From: an uncultured Methanomassiliicoccales archaeon
GTDB lineage: Archaea > Thermoplasmatota > Thermoplasmata > Methanomassiliicoccales > Methanomethylophilaceae
Direction of reading: 5' to 3'
Length of the DNA: 64,000 nt
Assembly (NCBI GenBank): GCA_934702355.1
Contig: CAKUXX010000005.1
Location: forward strand, 62,001 to 126,000
Both the position numbers and the translations under genes were made by a program. The first letter of the stretch is position 1; each line of letters begins with the position of its first letter. The notes beneath the pieces were generated by a model, which was given only the letters and a program-made list of their open reading frames with translations, searched no databases and was not told where the DNA came from. Of the stretch, positions 43,765 through 51,628 are shown piece by piece.

Positions 43765-44879
43765 TGTATCACCTCGGGGCCTTTCCCGAATGCGGACAGG
43801 GCTTCGATCTTCATTCTGACATGATCGACCATGTCGGGGTCGCAGAACAGAGTCACATCCCTGCCTTGGACTGCTTCCAGACAGCTGCCTTCGATGGCAT
43901 CGAAATACAGATCCGCACGGAGGGACAGACGTCTGAACGTCATCCTTGTGCGGAAGCCGCAGATGGCGATGCATGTGCCGTCATCGATCGACGGGTCCTT
44001 TCCAGGTTCCAGCGGGATTATTTGTATGTTTCCCGGAGTCGAATCCTCGGAGGACATCTTGGTCAGGAGTTGGCTCCTTGTCCTGGGATACGGGCTCTCG
44101 TCCTCGTGCCTCATCAGAGCGATGGACCTGTTGACGGAGAACATGTGGGGCATCGTGAGTCCGGCCAGTGCGACCTCCTCCCTGTTCCTGAAGAATCCTT
44201 CGGGAGTGCCCGAGTAGACCAGGCTGCCCAGCCTGAGCACATGGAGGTCCTCGGCCCAGGAGTATGCGAGGTCGACGTCATGGGTCGATATCACGACGGT
44301 CGTGCCTGCGATGCACAGTTGGTCGACAAGCTCCATCACCTCGTTGGACATCTGGGGATCCAATCCTGCGGTGGGTTCGTCGAGGATCAGGACCTTCGGT
44401 TCCATGGCGAGGGCCCCTGCGATGGCCACCCTCTTCTTCTGTCCGTAGGACAGCTGTGTGGTGGGCCTGTATCTGAATTCCTCCATTCCGACCTTGAAAA
44501 GGCTGTCCTTGATGCGCTGTTCGACGACGTTCGGGGGCAGATTGAGGTTCATGGGGCCGAACGCGACATCCTCCTCCACCGTGGAGGAGAAGATCTGCTC
44601 GTCAGGGTTCTGAACGACGACCGCGATGTCCTCTCTCAGCTGGTAGAGGTGCTCCTTCTTGTAGCTAAGGGTCTTGTTCCTGTAGAACGCCTCTCCGGAT
44701 TCCGGTCTCAGAATGCCGTTGAGATGATAGAACAATGTGGATTTCCCGGCTCCATTGGCTCCGAGGATGGCGGTTCTGATCCCTTTGCGTATCCCGATGG
44801 ACACGTTTTTCAATGAATGGGAGTCTGCTTTGACACCATATTTGTGGGTCAGATCCCTGGTCTCGAGAATGTAGTCCAT
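43761..44879 (-). CDS. cbiO: Cobalt ECF transporter ATPase CbiO (first copy) with C-terminal extension
   Basis: The 372-residue protein has Walker A GANGAGKST (40-48), 'VVVQNPDEQIFSSTVEEDVAFGP', LSYGQKKR and 'LDEPTAGLDP'. Its C-terminal 130 residues match the extension of the second CbiO in 'LxGRDVTLFCDPDMVDH' and 'ADLYFDAIEGSCLEA', so the two genes arose by duplication after the extension was gained. It probably pairs with the second CbiO under the CbiQ membrane subunit. The start is five bases after the cbiQ stop. Confidence 0.9.
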   Translation of the reverse strand: MDYILETRDLTHKYGVKADSHSLKNVSIGIRKGIRTAILGANGAGKSTLFYHLNGILRPESGEAFYRNKTLSYKKEHLYQLREDIAVVVQNPDEQIFSSTVEEDVAFGPMNLNLPPNVVEQRIKDSLFKVGMEEFRYRPTTQLSYGQKKRVAIAGALAMEPKVLILDEPTAGLDPQMSNEVMELVDQLCIAGTTVVISTHDVDLAYSWAEDLHVLRLGSLVYSGTPEGFFRNREEVALAGLTMPHMFSVNRSIALMRHEDESPYPRTRSQLLTKMSSEDSTPGNIQIIPLEPGKDPSIDDGTCIAICGFRTRMTFRRLSLRADLYFDAIEGSCLEAVQGRDVTLFCDPDMVDHVRMKIEALSAFGKGPEVIQ

Positions 44880-44884
44880 TTTTC

Positions 44885-45760
44885 TCAGCTCCCGAATACG
44901 AGTCCTGCGATGTCGATGACATCACCGGTGTTCAATCCGAAGATCAGCAGGCCGACGAAGAGGACGACGGTCAGCAGGACCCATGGGAACGTCATCTTCG
45001 GAGGGCGGTTGTAGATCGGGAAATAGCCTCTGTAACCTCTGCAGTCAAGACATATCTGCGCCTTGTCCGCTAGGTTCATGGACGATGTGAATATGCCGAC
45101 CGCGATCGAGGCCGCGGTCCTTATGCTTTTGATGAATCCTGAGAATCCCATCCTGCTCTCCGCGGCGTGCCACATTTTGTCCATCCTCTCGAGGAGGAGG
45201 AATGCGTAACGGTAGATCAGCACGGCTATCTCGCAGACCTCTCTCGGGACCTTCATCTGTCTGAGGGCCTGGGAGAGATGGGGGATGGGTGTGGATGTGG
45301 CGAAAGCCATCATTATCGTTATGCCGGCGACGGCCCTGATCATGACCAGCCAAGCCTGGTTGAAGCTGCTGGCGGTCATGTACAGGTCCATCCACAGGAG
45401 CTTCCCGCTCCATATGCACGGCTCGGCATGGTCTCCGTTGATGGAGATGATGCCGCATCCTATGATGAGGATGAGAATGGCCTCGGCGATGGCGAGACCG
45501 ATGATAAGGGGGATGCGCATGTTGGTCGAATAGGCCATCAGCGCAAGTCCCATTGCGAGGATCACGAAGGAGAGGAGTACGGAATCAGTGAGCACATTGG
45601 CGATCAGGATGGATACCGTCAGTACGAGTTTGCCCAACGGCGACCATCCCACCATCCTGGAGCTGTAGGCCAGAGCATCCATCTGGATGTGTTCTGTCGA
45701 GCCTCCGTGGCGTCCTTTCATCCTTTTCTCCGTTCCTTCGCGTCCCTTCATGTTTTTCAC
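44885..45760 (-). CDS. cbiQ: Cobalt ECF transporter membrane subunit CbiQ
   Basis: The 291-residue product has several transmembrane helices and CbiQ features: 'SPLGKLVLTVSILIANV', 'LRQMKVPREVCEIAVLIYRYAFLLLE' (in parts) and 'AAESRMGF', the ATPase-contacting ArgXXX loop. It couples CbiO ATP hydrolysis to the CbiM substrate component. A GTG at 45760 overlaps the cbiM stop (GTGA); an ATG three codons in (45751) is equally possible. The N-terminus is rich in K and R. Confidence 0.88.
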   Translation of the reverse strand: MKNMKGREGTEKRMKGRHGGSTEHIQMDALAYSSRMVGWSPLGKLVLTVSILIANVLTDSVLLSFVILAMGLALMAYSTNMRIPLIIGLAIAEAILILIIGCGIISINGDHAEPCIWSGKLLWMDLYMTASSFNQAWLVMIRAVAGITIMMAFATSTPIPHLSQALRQMKVPREVCEIAVLIYRYAFLLLERMDKMWHAAESRMGFSGFIKSIRTAASIAVGIFTSSMNLADKAQICLDCRGYRGYFPIYNRPPKMTFPWVLLTVVLFVGLLIFGLNTGDVIDIAGLVFGS

Positions 45761-46776
45761 TCGTAGTAGTACTTCTCAGACTCCTTCTCAGCTTCCTCTG
45801 CTTCTTTGAGTTTCGGCTGGTTGCGATCCTTCGTGTACCTGCCAATGAAGAACCCTATTATTATGGCACCGATTGCGGCCTGGAGTGCGAACAGGAGACT
45901 CTCGGTCTCTCCGGGAAGTTCGTAGTCGCCGAATATACCGCTGAACCAGGGTTCGTAGTCATCTCCGACAACATCTCCGGCGGCATCGTCTGCACCGCCG
46001 AACTCGAAGTCGTTGGCTGCACCGTATGCGAGTGTTCCGGCAACAAGGACCGCTATGATGGCGATACCTGCGACGTAGAGGTTCCTGGATTTCTTGGCAT
46101 CCCTGGTGGTCTCGTTGACAGGGACGGAGTCCTTGCGGGGTGTGAGGATACCGCCTGCGGTCTCGAACACCTCGGGCTTGTTGTTGATGAGGTAGTTGGC
46201 GAACATGTAGAAGAGGATACCCTCCACGATGGCGATGGGTATCTGGGTGACGGCGAAGGTTGTGAGGAAGTTCACGATGTTTCCCCAGTTCAGGGCCATC
46301 TGGAACGAGGTCATGACGTATGTGCACAGATCTGCGAGGACTGCGGCACAGAACATGGAGGCACCGACTCCGGCTCCTGCCTTCCTGGCGATGGTCCAGA
46401 TGAGCACACCGCACAGAGGTCCGAAGATACCCATGGAGAAGATGTTGGCTCCGAGTGTCGTTATTCCCCCGTGGGAGAGGAGGATCGCCTGGAAGATGAG
46501 GACGATCGTTGCGAGGAACGATGTTGCGCAGACACCGTACAGGACGGCGGACAGTCCCGTTCCCGTAGGATGCGAGCTCGAACCGGTGACGGACGGTATT
46601 TTGAGAGAAGACAGCAGGAAAATGAACGCTCCAGAAAGCGCCACTGTCATCTTCTGCTCGGGGTGAGCTCTGACCAATTTCATTACGGCTTTAGCCCCGA
46701 ATACGACGAACGGTATCGCAAGGATGAACCATACGACGCACCACAGTGGGTCCAAGTATCCTTCCATAATATGCAT
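45757..46776 (-). CDS. cbiM: Cobalt ECF substrate-binding component CbiM-CbiN fusion
   Basis: The 339-residue product begins MHIMEGYLDPLWC; in CbiM the N-terminal Met-His amine and His2 bind the metal. 'KIPSVTGSSSHPTGTGLSAVLYG' (in parts) is the second metal-binding stretch. Residues about 230-320 form a two-helix CbiN-like domain with an acidic extracytoplasmic loop (DYEPWFSGIFGDYELPGETES), so CbiM and CbiN are fused. The His-2 start fixes the ATG at 46776. It is the first gene of the operon and its promoter carries dyads that may be operators. Confidence 0.9.
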   Translation of the reverse strand: MHIMEGYLDPLWCVVWFILAIPFVVFGAKAVMKLVRAHPEQKMTVALSGAFIFLLSSLKIPSVTGSSSHPTGTGLSAVLYGVCATSFLATIVLIFQAILLSHGGITTLGANIFSMGIFGPLCGVLIWTIARKAGAGVGASMFCAAVLADLCTYVMTSFQMALNWGNIVNFLTTFAVTQIPIAIVEGILFYMFANYLINNKPEVFETAGGILTPRKDSVPVNETTRDAKKSRNLYVAGIAIIAVLVAGTLAYGAANDFEFGGADDAAGDVVGDDYEPWFSGIFGDYELPGETESLLFALQAAIGAIIIGFFIGRYTKDRNQPKLKEAEEAEKESEKYYYE

Positions 46777-46842
46777 TAGTTTCACCTGTCCGCTCTGTCG
46801 GCACCAGCCCACTGCGTCGGACGGGCACTCTAACATATGCAA

Positions 46843-46913
46843 AGTATATAATTGGTTGGAGCATCAATCCAACTACTCATCCAACTGTCTGGATTGACAT
46901 GCTAGGTACCTAG
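46843..46913 (-). promoter_or_regulatory. cbi operon promoter with tandem dyads
   Basis: A minus-strand TATA element (AATTATATAC, about 46844-46853) lies roughly 70 bases before cbiM. Immediately upstream in transcription order are GTTGGA-N7-TCCAAC (46855-46873), ATCCA-N6-TGGAT (46879-46894) and the perfect 12-bp palindrome CTAGGTACCTAG (46902-46913). Their position beside the TATA/BRE element suggests binding sites for a metal- or corrinoid-responsive regulator. The function is inference. Confidence 0.5.
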
Positions 46914-47021
46914 ATGACGATATCAGTCAGTCTTTCATGCCTGATTCGGGATTCATTTTTAGGTCTGTATTCCAGATCATCGCCGGTCGATGAGTCTGAT
47001 TCGGTCTTCTTGTATAGAAAG

Positions 47022-47030
47022 TTTTATATA
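47022..47030 (+). promoter_or_regulatory. TATA box for 5S rRNA
   Basis: TTTTATATA lies 22-31 bases before the predicted 5' end of 5S rRNA, the expected archaeal spacing for an RNA gene transcribed on its own. Confidence 0.65.
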
Positions 47031-47052
47031 CTTGTCAGATATCCCAGGATTC

Positions 47053-47177
47053 GGTATGACGGCCATAGCGGCGGGGTCACACCCGGTCCCATTCCGAACC
47101 CGGCAGTAAAGTCCGCCCGCGTATCTGTCTGTACTGTATTGCGCAAGCGTACGGGAACTCAGACACGCTGTCAGCCA
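47053..47177 (+). rRNA. rrf: 5S ribosomal RNA
   Basis: The segment contains the universal 5S core: GGCCATAGCGGCGGGG, CACCCGGTCCCATTCCGAAC, CCCGGCAGTAAAGTCCGCC and the helix IV/V stretch GTACTG...TGCGCAAGCG...CGGGAA. The ends (GGTATGACGGC and GCTGTCAGCC) can pair as helix I with wobbles. Length is about 125 bases; the exact ends are estimated to within a few bases. No 16S, 23S or tRNA gene adjoins it, as is typical of Thermoplasmata, whose rRNA genes are dispersed. A pyrimidine-rich stretch at 47178-47193 may end transcription. Confidence 0.9.
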
Positions 47178-47319
47178 CTTCTTCCTTCCCTTTATCCATA
47201 ATTGTCCATTCATCCCATATTCTCGCATCGAACGGACGGATCATCTTCGGTCTCGAAGCGTGTACCATGGTTGTTCTCAAATAAGAGCATCGACACTCAG
47301 TGGGCATAGAGGAATTCAA

Positions 47320-48654
47320 ATGGGATTCAGAGAGGATGAGAACATACCCAAGAGCCCCTTCAACGCCCAGGGGCAGAGATTCGAGACTGTGATGCTCCAC
47401 GCAGGTCAGGAGGAGGCAGATCCCGCCACGGACTCCCGCGCAGTGCCGATCTATCTCACAACATCATATGTCTTCAAGGACTGCGACGATGCCGCCGACA
47501 GATTCGCGCTCAGGAAGAACGGCAACATCTACAGCCGTCTGACGAACAGCACTACAGAGGTCTTCGAGACCAGGCTCGCAGCCCTCGAAGGAGGGTCCGC
47601 CGCTCTTGCAGTGGCATCCGGTGCCGCGGCCATCACATACACGATCAACAACCTCGCCTTCGCCGGAGATCATATAGTGTCTTCGATATCCATCTACGGC
47701 GGGACCATTAACTTCTTCGGCCACACCCTGAAATCCTACGGTGTCGACTGTACTTTCGTCGATCCCACGCAGCCGAACCCCATCGAGAACTTCGAGAAGG
47801 CCATCAGGGACAACACCAAGGCCGTGTTCGTCGAGACCATCGGCAACCCCAATGCCAATCTCATCGACATCGATGCACTTGCAGAGATGTGTCACCGCCA
47901 CGGCATCCCGCTTGTCGTGGACAACACGTTCGCCACGCCGTATCTGTTCAGGCCTCTGGACCACGGCGCCGACATAGTCGTGGAATCTGCCACGAAGTTC
48001 ATCGGAGGACACGGTACGGTCCTCGGAGGGGCGATCATAGAGTCCGGAAGGTTCGACTGGGCCGGTTCCGGAAGGTTCCCCCACATGGTGGACCCCGACC
48101 CCAGCTATCACGGCGTGAGCTTCTGCAGGGATGTCCCCGGCGCCCCGTTCTGCACAAGGATAAGGGCGATCATCCTGAGGGACATGGGCGCGTGCATATC
48201 CCCGGTCAACAGCTTCGTGCTGCTGCAGGGTCTGGAGACCCTTTCCCTGAGGGTAGAGAGGCATGTGTACAACACGCAGAAGGTCGTGGAGTTCCTGTCC
48301 AAGCATCCGAAGGTCGCCAAGGTCAACCATCCCATGCTCCCAGACCATCCGGATCATGCTCTCTATGAGAGGTACTTCCCCAACGGCGCCGGCTCGATCT
48401 TCACATTCGAGACCGTAGGCGGAAGGGAGGAGGCCAAGCGCTTCGCCGATTCGATGAGGATGTTCTCCCTGCTCGCCAACGTGGCGGACATGAAATCCCT
48501 GGTCATCCATCCCGCAAGCACGACGCACTCCCAGCTCTCCGAGGAGCAGCTGAAGGAGTCGGGCATCATGCCGACGACCATCAGGCTCTCCATCGGATGC
48601 GAGAACATCGACGATATCATCGCCGATCTCTCCCAGGCACTGGATAAGATCTGA
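47320..48654 (+). CDS. metY: O-acetylhomoserine sulfhydrylase family enzyme
   Basis: This 444-residue Cys/Met-metabolism PLP enzyme has the PLP lysine Lys226 in VVESATKFIGGHGTVLGG. The length and 'RFETVMLHAGQEEADPATDSRAVPIYLTTSYVF' beginning (in parts) are those of O-acetylhomoserine aminocarboxypropyltransferase rather than the shorter cystathionine synthases. It makes homocysteine from sulfide. The ATG at 47320 follows a GAGGAATTC ribosome-binding stretch. It precedes the tetrapyrrole operon, separated by a GC-rich hairpin. Confidence 0.88.
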   Translation: MGFREDENIPKSPFNAQGQRFETVMLHAGQEEADPATDSRAVPIYLTTSYVFKDCDDAADRFALRKNGNIYSRLTNSTTEVFETRLAALEGGSAALAVASGAAAITYTINNLAFAGDHIVSSISIYGGTINFFGHTLKSYGVDCTFVDPTQPNPIENFEKAIRDNTKAVFVETIGNPNANLIDIDALAEMCHRHGIPLVVDNTFATPYLFRPLDHGADIVVESATKFIGGHGTVLGGAIIESGRFDWAGSGRFPHMVDPDPSYHGVSFCRDVPGAPFCTRIRAIILRDMGACISPVNSFVLLQGLETLSLRVERHVYNTQKVVEFLSKHPKVAKVNHPMLPDHPDHALYERYFPNGAGSIFTFETVGGREEAKRFADSMRMFSLLANVADMKSLVIHPASTTHSQLSEEQLKESGIMPTTIRLSIGCENIDDIIADLSQALDKI

Positions 48655-48660
48655 ATATGC

Positions 48661-48685
48661 CCGGGGTCCGGGATCCCGGGCCCCA
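48661..48685 (+). terminator. Hairpin terminator after metY
   Basis: GGGGTCCGGG and CCCGGGCCCC form a 10-bp stem with one G-T pair and a short AT loop, six bases after the stop. Confidence 0.5.
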
Positions 48686-48782
48686 GGTCAAACCCTTAGC
48701 GTCGCATCTTTCCAGAACGTATGTTGGATGAGACGACCAAGGCTTTATCATAGTCTTTCGGCATACGAACGATTCAGAGAGT

Positions 48783-49418
48783 ATGCGCATGGATCCCGTC
48801 AAGATGTCCCCCATCCTCCTGTCCCCCGGTAACAGGCTGGTCGTCGTTTTCGGTGGAGGGGCCGTTGCTTTGAGGAAATGCCGTCACTTCGACGGTTTCA
48901 AGATAAGGGTTGTGTCCCCAGAGGTGCTTCCCGAGCTGGAAGAGATCGCAGACGAGGTCGTCCGCGTCGCCGTGGACCCCGATACCGTCGGGGATTACGT
49001 GGGTGATGCGGATATAGTCGTCGCCGCAACATCCAGTCACGGACTCAACGATTCGATAAGGGATGCCGCGATGTCCATGGGCATAATGACAAATTCCGCA
49101 CACGGCGGAGGTGACGTTCTGATCCCCTCGACGCTCCACCGCGACGGATACACCGTCACGGTGTCTTCCGAGGGCAGGGTGCCGGCCTTCCCGCCTTATG
49201 TAATATCCAAAATAGATGAGTTCCTGGATCCGTCATACGACGCCATGCTAGCTCTTCTAGTCGATTTGAGGGCGGTCATCCGCGACCGCATCCCCACACA
49301 GCCTGCAAGGGCGGAGTTCCTCGCAGGGGTCCTGGCCGACGGGAGGGTATGGGACAGGCTGTCGCAGGGCGACCGCGACGGTGCATACGCTATCGCCATG
49401 GAGGGGATGCCTGAATGA
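48783..49418 (+). CDS. Precorrin-2 dehydrogenase (Met8/CysG-N type)
   Basis: The 211-residue product has the NAD-binding 'LVVVFGGGAVALRKCRHF' and 'ADIVVAATSSHGLND', the 'GIMTNSAHGGGDVLIPSTLHRDG' segment (in parts) and 'SSEGRVPAFPPYV', as in the dehydrogenase domain of siroheme synthase. It oxidises precorrin-2 to sirohydrochlorin, the branch point to siroheme, F430 and cobamides. It is the first gene of a seven-gene operon and overlaps hemA by four bases. Confidence 0.88.
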   Translation: MRMDPVKMSPILLSPGNRLVVVFGGGAVALRKCRHFDGFKIRVVSPEVLPELEEIADEVVRVAVDPDTVGDYVGDADIVVAATSSHGLNDSIRDAAMSMGIMTNSAHGGGDVLIPSTLHRDGYTVTVSSEGRVPAFPPYVISKIDEFLDPSYDAMLALLVDLRAVIRDRIPTQPARAEFLAGVLADGRVWDRLSQGDRDGAYAIAMEGMPE

Positions 49419-50656
49419 TCGTGAGTCTGCATGTGACCCATTCGTCCGCAGGAGGTACGGAAGGGCTCAACGATGTCGTCCCCCTTCTGGAAGCAGAGAT
49501 GGGAAAACGCATCCCCGGTGTCCGCAGCATCTCGGAATACGTCATAGTGAGGACGTGCAACCGTTTCGAGGTCTACGCCGCGACCACCGACAACCGTGCC
49601 GTATCGGATTATTTCCAGAGCACCATCAGAACGATCGTCCCATCCTCCAATATATCATATGTATTGGAGGACAGGGAATGCATACGCCATCTCTTCAGGG
49701 TCGTATGCGGATTGGATTCGCTGATCGTAGGCGAGGACCAGATCCAGCATCAGGTCAGGGAATCGTATGCGAAGGCCAAGGAGGAGGGCCATGTCGGACT
49801 CATGCTTTCCAGGCTCTTCGACAAGGCCATGATAGTGGGCAAGAGGGTCCGTTCGGAGACCGCTCTGAACAAAGGCGCGGTATCCGTGGGATCTGCATCG
49901 GTGGAACTCGCGGAGGAGCGTATCGGCGATCTCTCCGGAAAGGCCATCACGATACTCGGCGCGGGAGACATCGCTTCCGTGATATCCAAGAACCTTGTCG
50001 GGAAGAATGTGGGGACGGTCATAGTGTCCAACAGGACCTACAGCCGCGCCATCGAGCTCGCCGACGAACTCGGAGGGAAGGCGGTCAGCATGGCCCGTCT
50101 CACCGAGGCCGTGGCAGAATCCGATCTCATCCTTGTGGCCACAGGCGCTCCGCACTATGTGCTGAAGTACGAGCATGTGTCCAATGCGATGGCCATGCGT
50201 CCCGACCGCAAGCTCCTGATAATAGACGTATCCATCCCGAGGAACACGGATCCGCAGGTCACGGACATCCCGAATGTGGAGTTCGACAGCATGGATTCCC
50301 TGCGTACGATCGCCATGAGGAACGTAGAGCGCAGGAAGAACGAGATATCGGGAGCAGAGAAGATCATAGCGGAGGAGCTGATCCGTCTCGCCAACGAGCA
50401 GAAGGAGCAGTATGCCAACGAAGTCATCCGCAGACTCGGCATCAAACTCGCCGAAATAAGGGAGCATGAGCTGGGAACAGCCGTGTCCCGCGCCGGACAT
50501 GACTGTCCGGCCGAAATCCTGGAGGACTTCTCCAGGGCACTTTTGAACAAATTCACCGCCGAACTCTACAAGAACTTGAGGGAGGCATCCCGTGACGGCC
50601 GTACCGACATATGCGAGGCCGCGACGGAACTCTTCGGATTGAGGGATGAACAATGA
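49415..50656 (+). CDS. hemA: Glutamyl-tRNA reductase
   Basis: The 413-residue product has catalytic Cys48 in VIVRTCNRFEVYA, the substrate region 'VVCGLDSLIVGEDQI' and the NADPH domain 'AITILGAGDIASVISKNL', then a helical dimerisation tail. It reduces glutamyl-tRNA(Glu) to glutamate-1-semialdehyde, the committed step of tetrapyrrole synthesis. The start overlaps the previous gene and the stop overlaps hemB, both as ATGA. Confidence 0.94.
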   Translation: MIVSLHVTHSSAGGTEGLNDVVPLLEAEMGKRIPGVRSISEYVIVRTCNRFEVYAATTDNRAVSDYFQSTIRTIVPSSNISYVLEDRECIRHLFRVVCGLDSLIVGEDQIQHQVRESYAKAKEEGHVGLMLSRLFDKAMIVGKRVRSETALNKGAVSVGSASVELAEERIGDLSGKAITILGAGDIASVISKNLVGKNVGTVIVSNRTYSRAIELADELGGKAVSMARLTEAVAESDLILVATGAPHYVLKYEHVSNAMAMRPDRKLLIIDVSIPRNTDPQVTDIPNVEFDSMDSLRTIAMRNVERRKNEISGAEKIIAEELIRLANEQKEQYANEVIRRLGIKLAEIREHELGTAVSRAGHDCPAEILEDFSRALLNKFTAELYKNLREASRDGRTDICEAATELFGLRDEQ

Positions 50657-51624
50657 TGATGTATCCAGATGTACGCCTGAGAAGGCTCAGACAGAGTGAG
50701 AGAATGAGAAACCTCGTCGCGGAGACGAGGCTTCACCCGGACCAGTTCGTGCTTCCGATGTTCTTCGACGCGAACATCTCCGAGACCAAGACCACGGCAT
50801 CCATGCCCGGGGTCCCGACGCATCCGCTGAAAGGATACGACGCCATAGCATCGGGCATACAGGACAGCGGTGTCAACTCCGTCCTGGTGTTCGGAATCCC
50901 GTCGCACAAGGACGCCGTCGGATCCGGCGCATACGAGAGGGAAGGTGTCGTCCAGAAGGCCATCGAGGGTCTGAAGGAGAACTCCGACCTGATGGTCATC
51001 GCCGATCTCTGCCTGTGCGAGTACACGGACCACGGTCACTGCGGTGTCCTCGATGATGACGGATGCGTCGTCAACGACGATACCATCGAACTCTACGGCA
51101 GGACAGCGGTCTCTCAGGCGGAGGCTGGTGCCGACATCATAGCCCCCAGCGGCATGATGGACGGGCAGATCGCCGCCATCAGGATGGCACTGGATGATGC
51201 CGGTTTCAAGAACGTCCCCATAATGGCCTACAGCGCCAAGTTCTACAGCGCATACTACGGTCCCTTCAGGGATGTCGCTGAATCCGCTCCCGGAAAGGGA
51301 AACCGTGCCGGATACCAGATGCAGTGCGGCAATAGGCTCGAGGCCATGCGCGAGATCGAGATGGATGTGGCTGAGGGTGCCGATATGATAATGGTCAAGC
51401 CCGCAGGCCCCTATCTCGACATCATCCGCGAGGCCAGGGGCAGGTTCGACCTCCCCTTGGCGGCATACCAGGTCTCCGGAGAATACGCAATGATCAAATC
51501 GGCCGCCGCCAACGGATGGGTCGACGGGGACAGGGTCATGATGGAGTCCCTCCTGGGGATAAAGCGCGCGGGCGCCGACATAATCATCACCTACTTCGCA
51601 GAGGAAGCCGCAAGGATGCTGTGA
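50653..51624 (+). CDS. hemB: Porphobilinogen synthase
   Basis: The 323-residue product has the zinc-type active site Cys120, Cys122 and Cys130 (ADLCLCEYTDHGHCG) and two Schiff-base lysines, Lys196 in YSAKFYSA and Lys249 in MVKPAGPY. It condenses two 5-aminolevulinates to porphobilinogen. Three ATG codons in a row open the frame; the first overlaps the hemA stop. hemL follows after four bases. Confidence 0.95.
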   Translation: MMMYPDVRLRRLRQSERMRNLVAETRLHPDQFVLPMFFDANISETKTTASMPGVPTHPLKGYDAIASGIQDSGVNSVLVFGIPSHKDAVGSGAYEREGVVQKAIEGLKENSDLMVIADLCLCEYTDHGHCGVLDDDGCVVNDDTIELYGRTAVSQAEAGADIIAPSGMMDGQIAAIRMALDDAGFKNVPIMAYSAKFYSAYYGPFRDVAESAPGKGNRAGYQMQCGNRLEAMREIEMDVAEGADMIMVKPAGPYLDIIREARGRFDLPLAAYQVSGEYAMIKSAAANGWVDGDRVMMESLLGIKRAGADIIITYFAEEAARML

Positions 51625-51628
51625 TATC

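Noticed and set aside
46777..46842. Cobalamin riboswitch in the cbiM leader
   Set aside because: The leader is about 70 bases, far too short, and lacks the B12-box GCCACUG. Only a 5-bp GTCCG/CGGAC stem is visible.
47178..47319. 5S rRNA and metY as one transcript
   Set aside because: A pyrimidine-rich run follows 5S, and metY is preceded by its own leader. Read-through cannot be excluded, but nothing in the sequence supports processing of a joint transcript.
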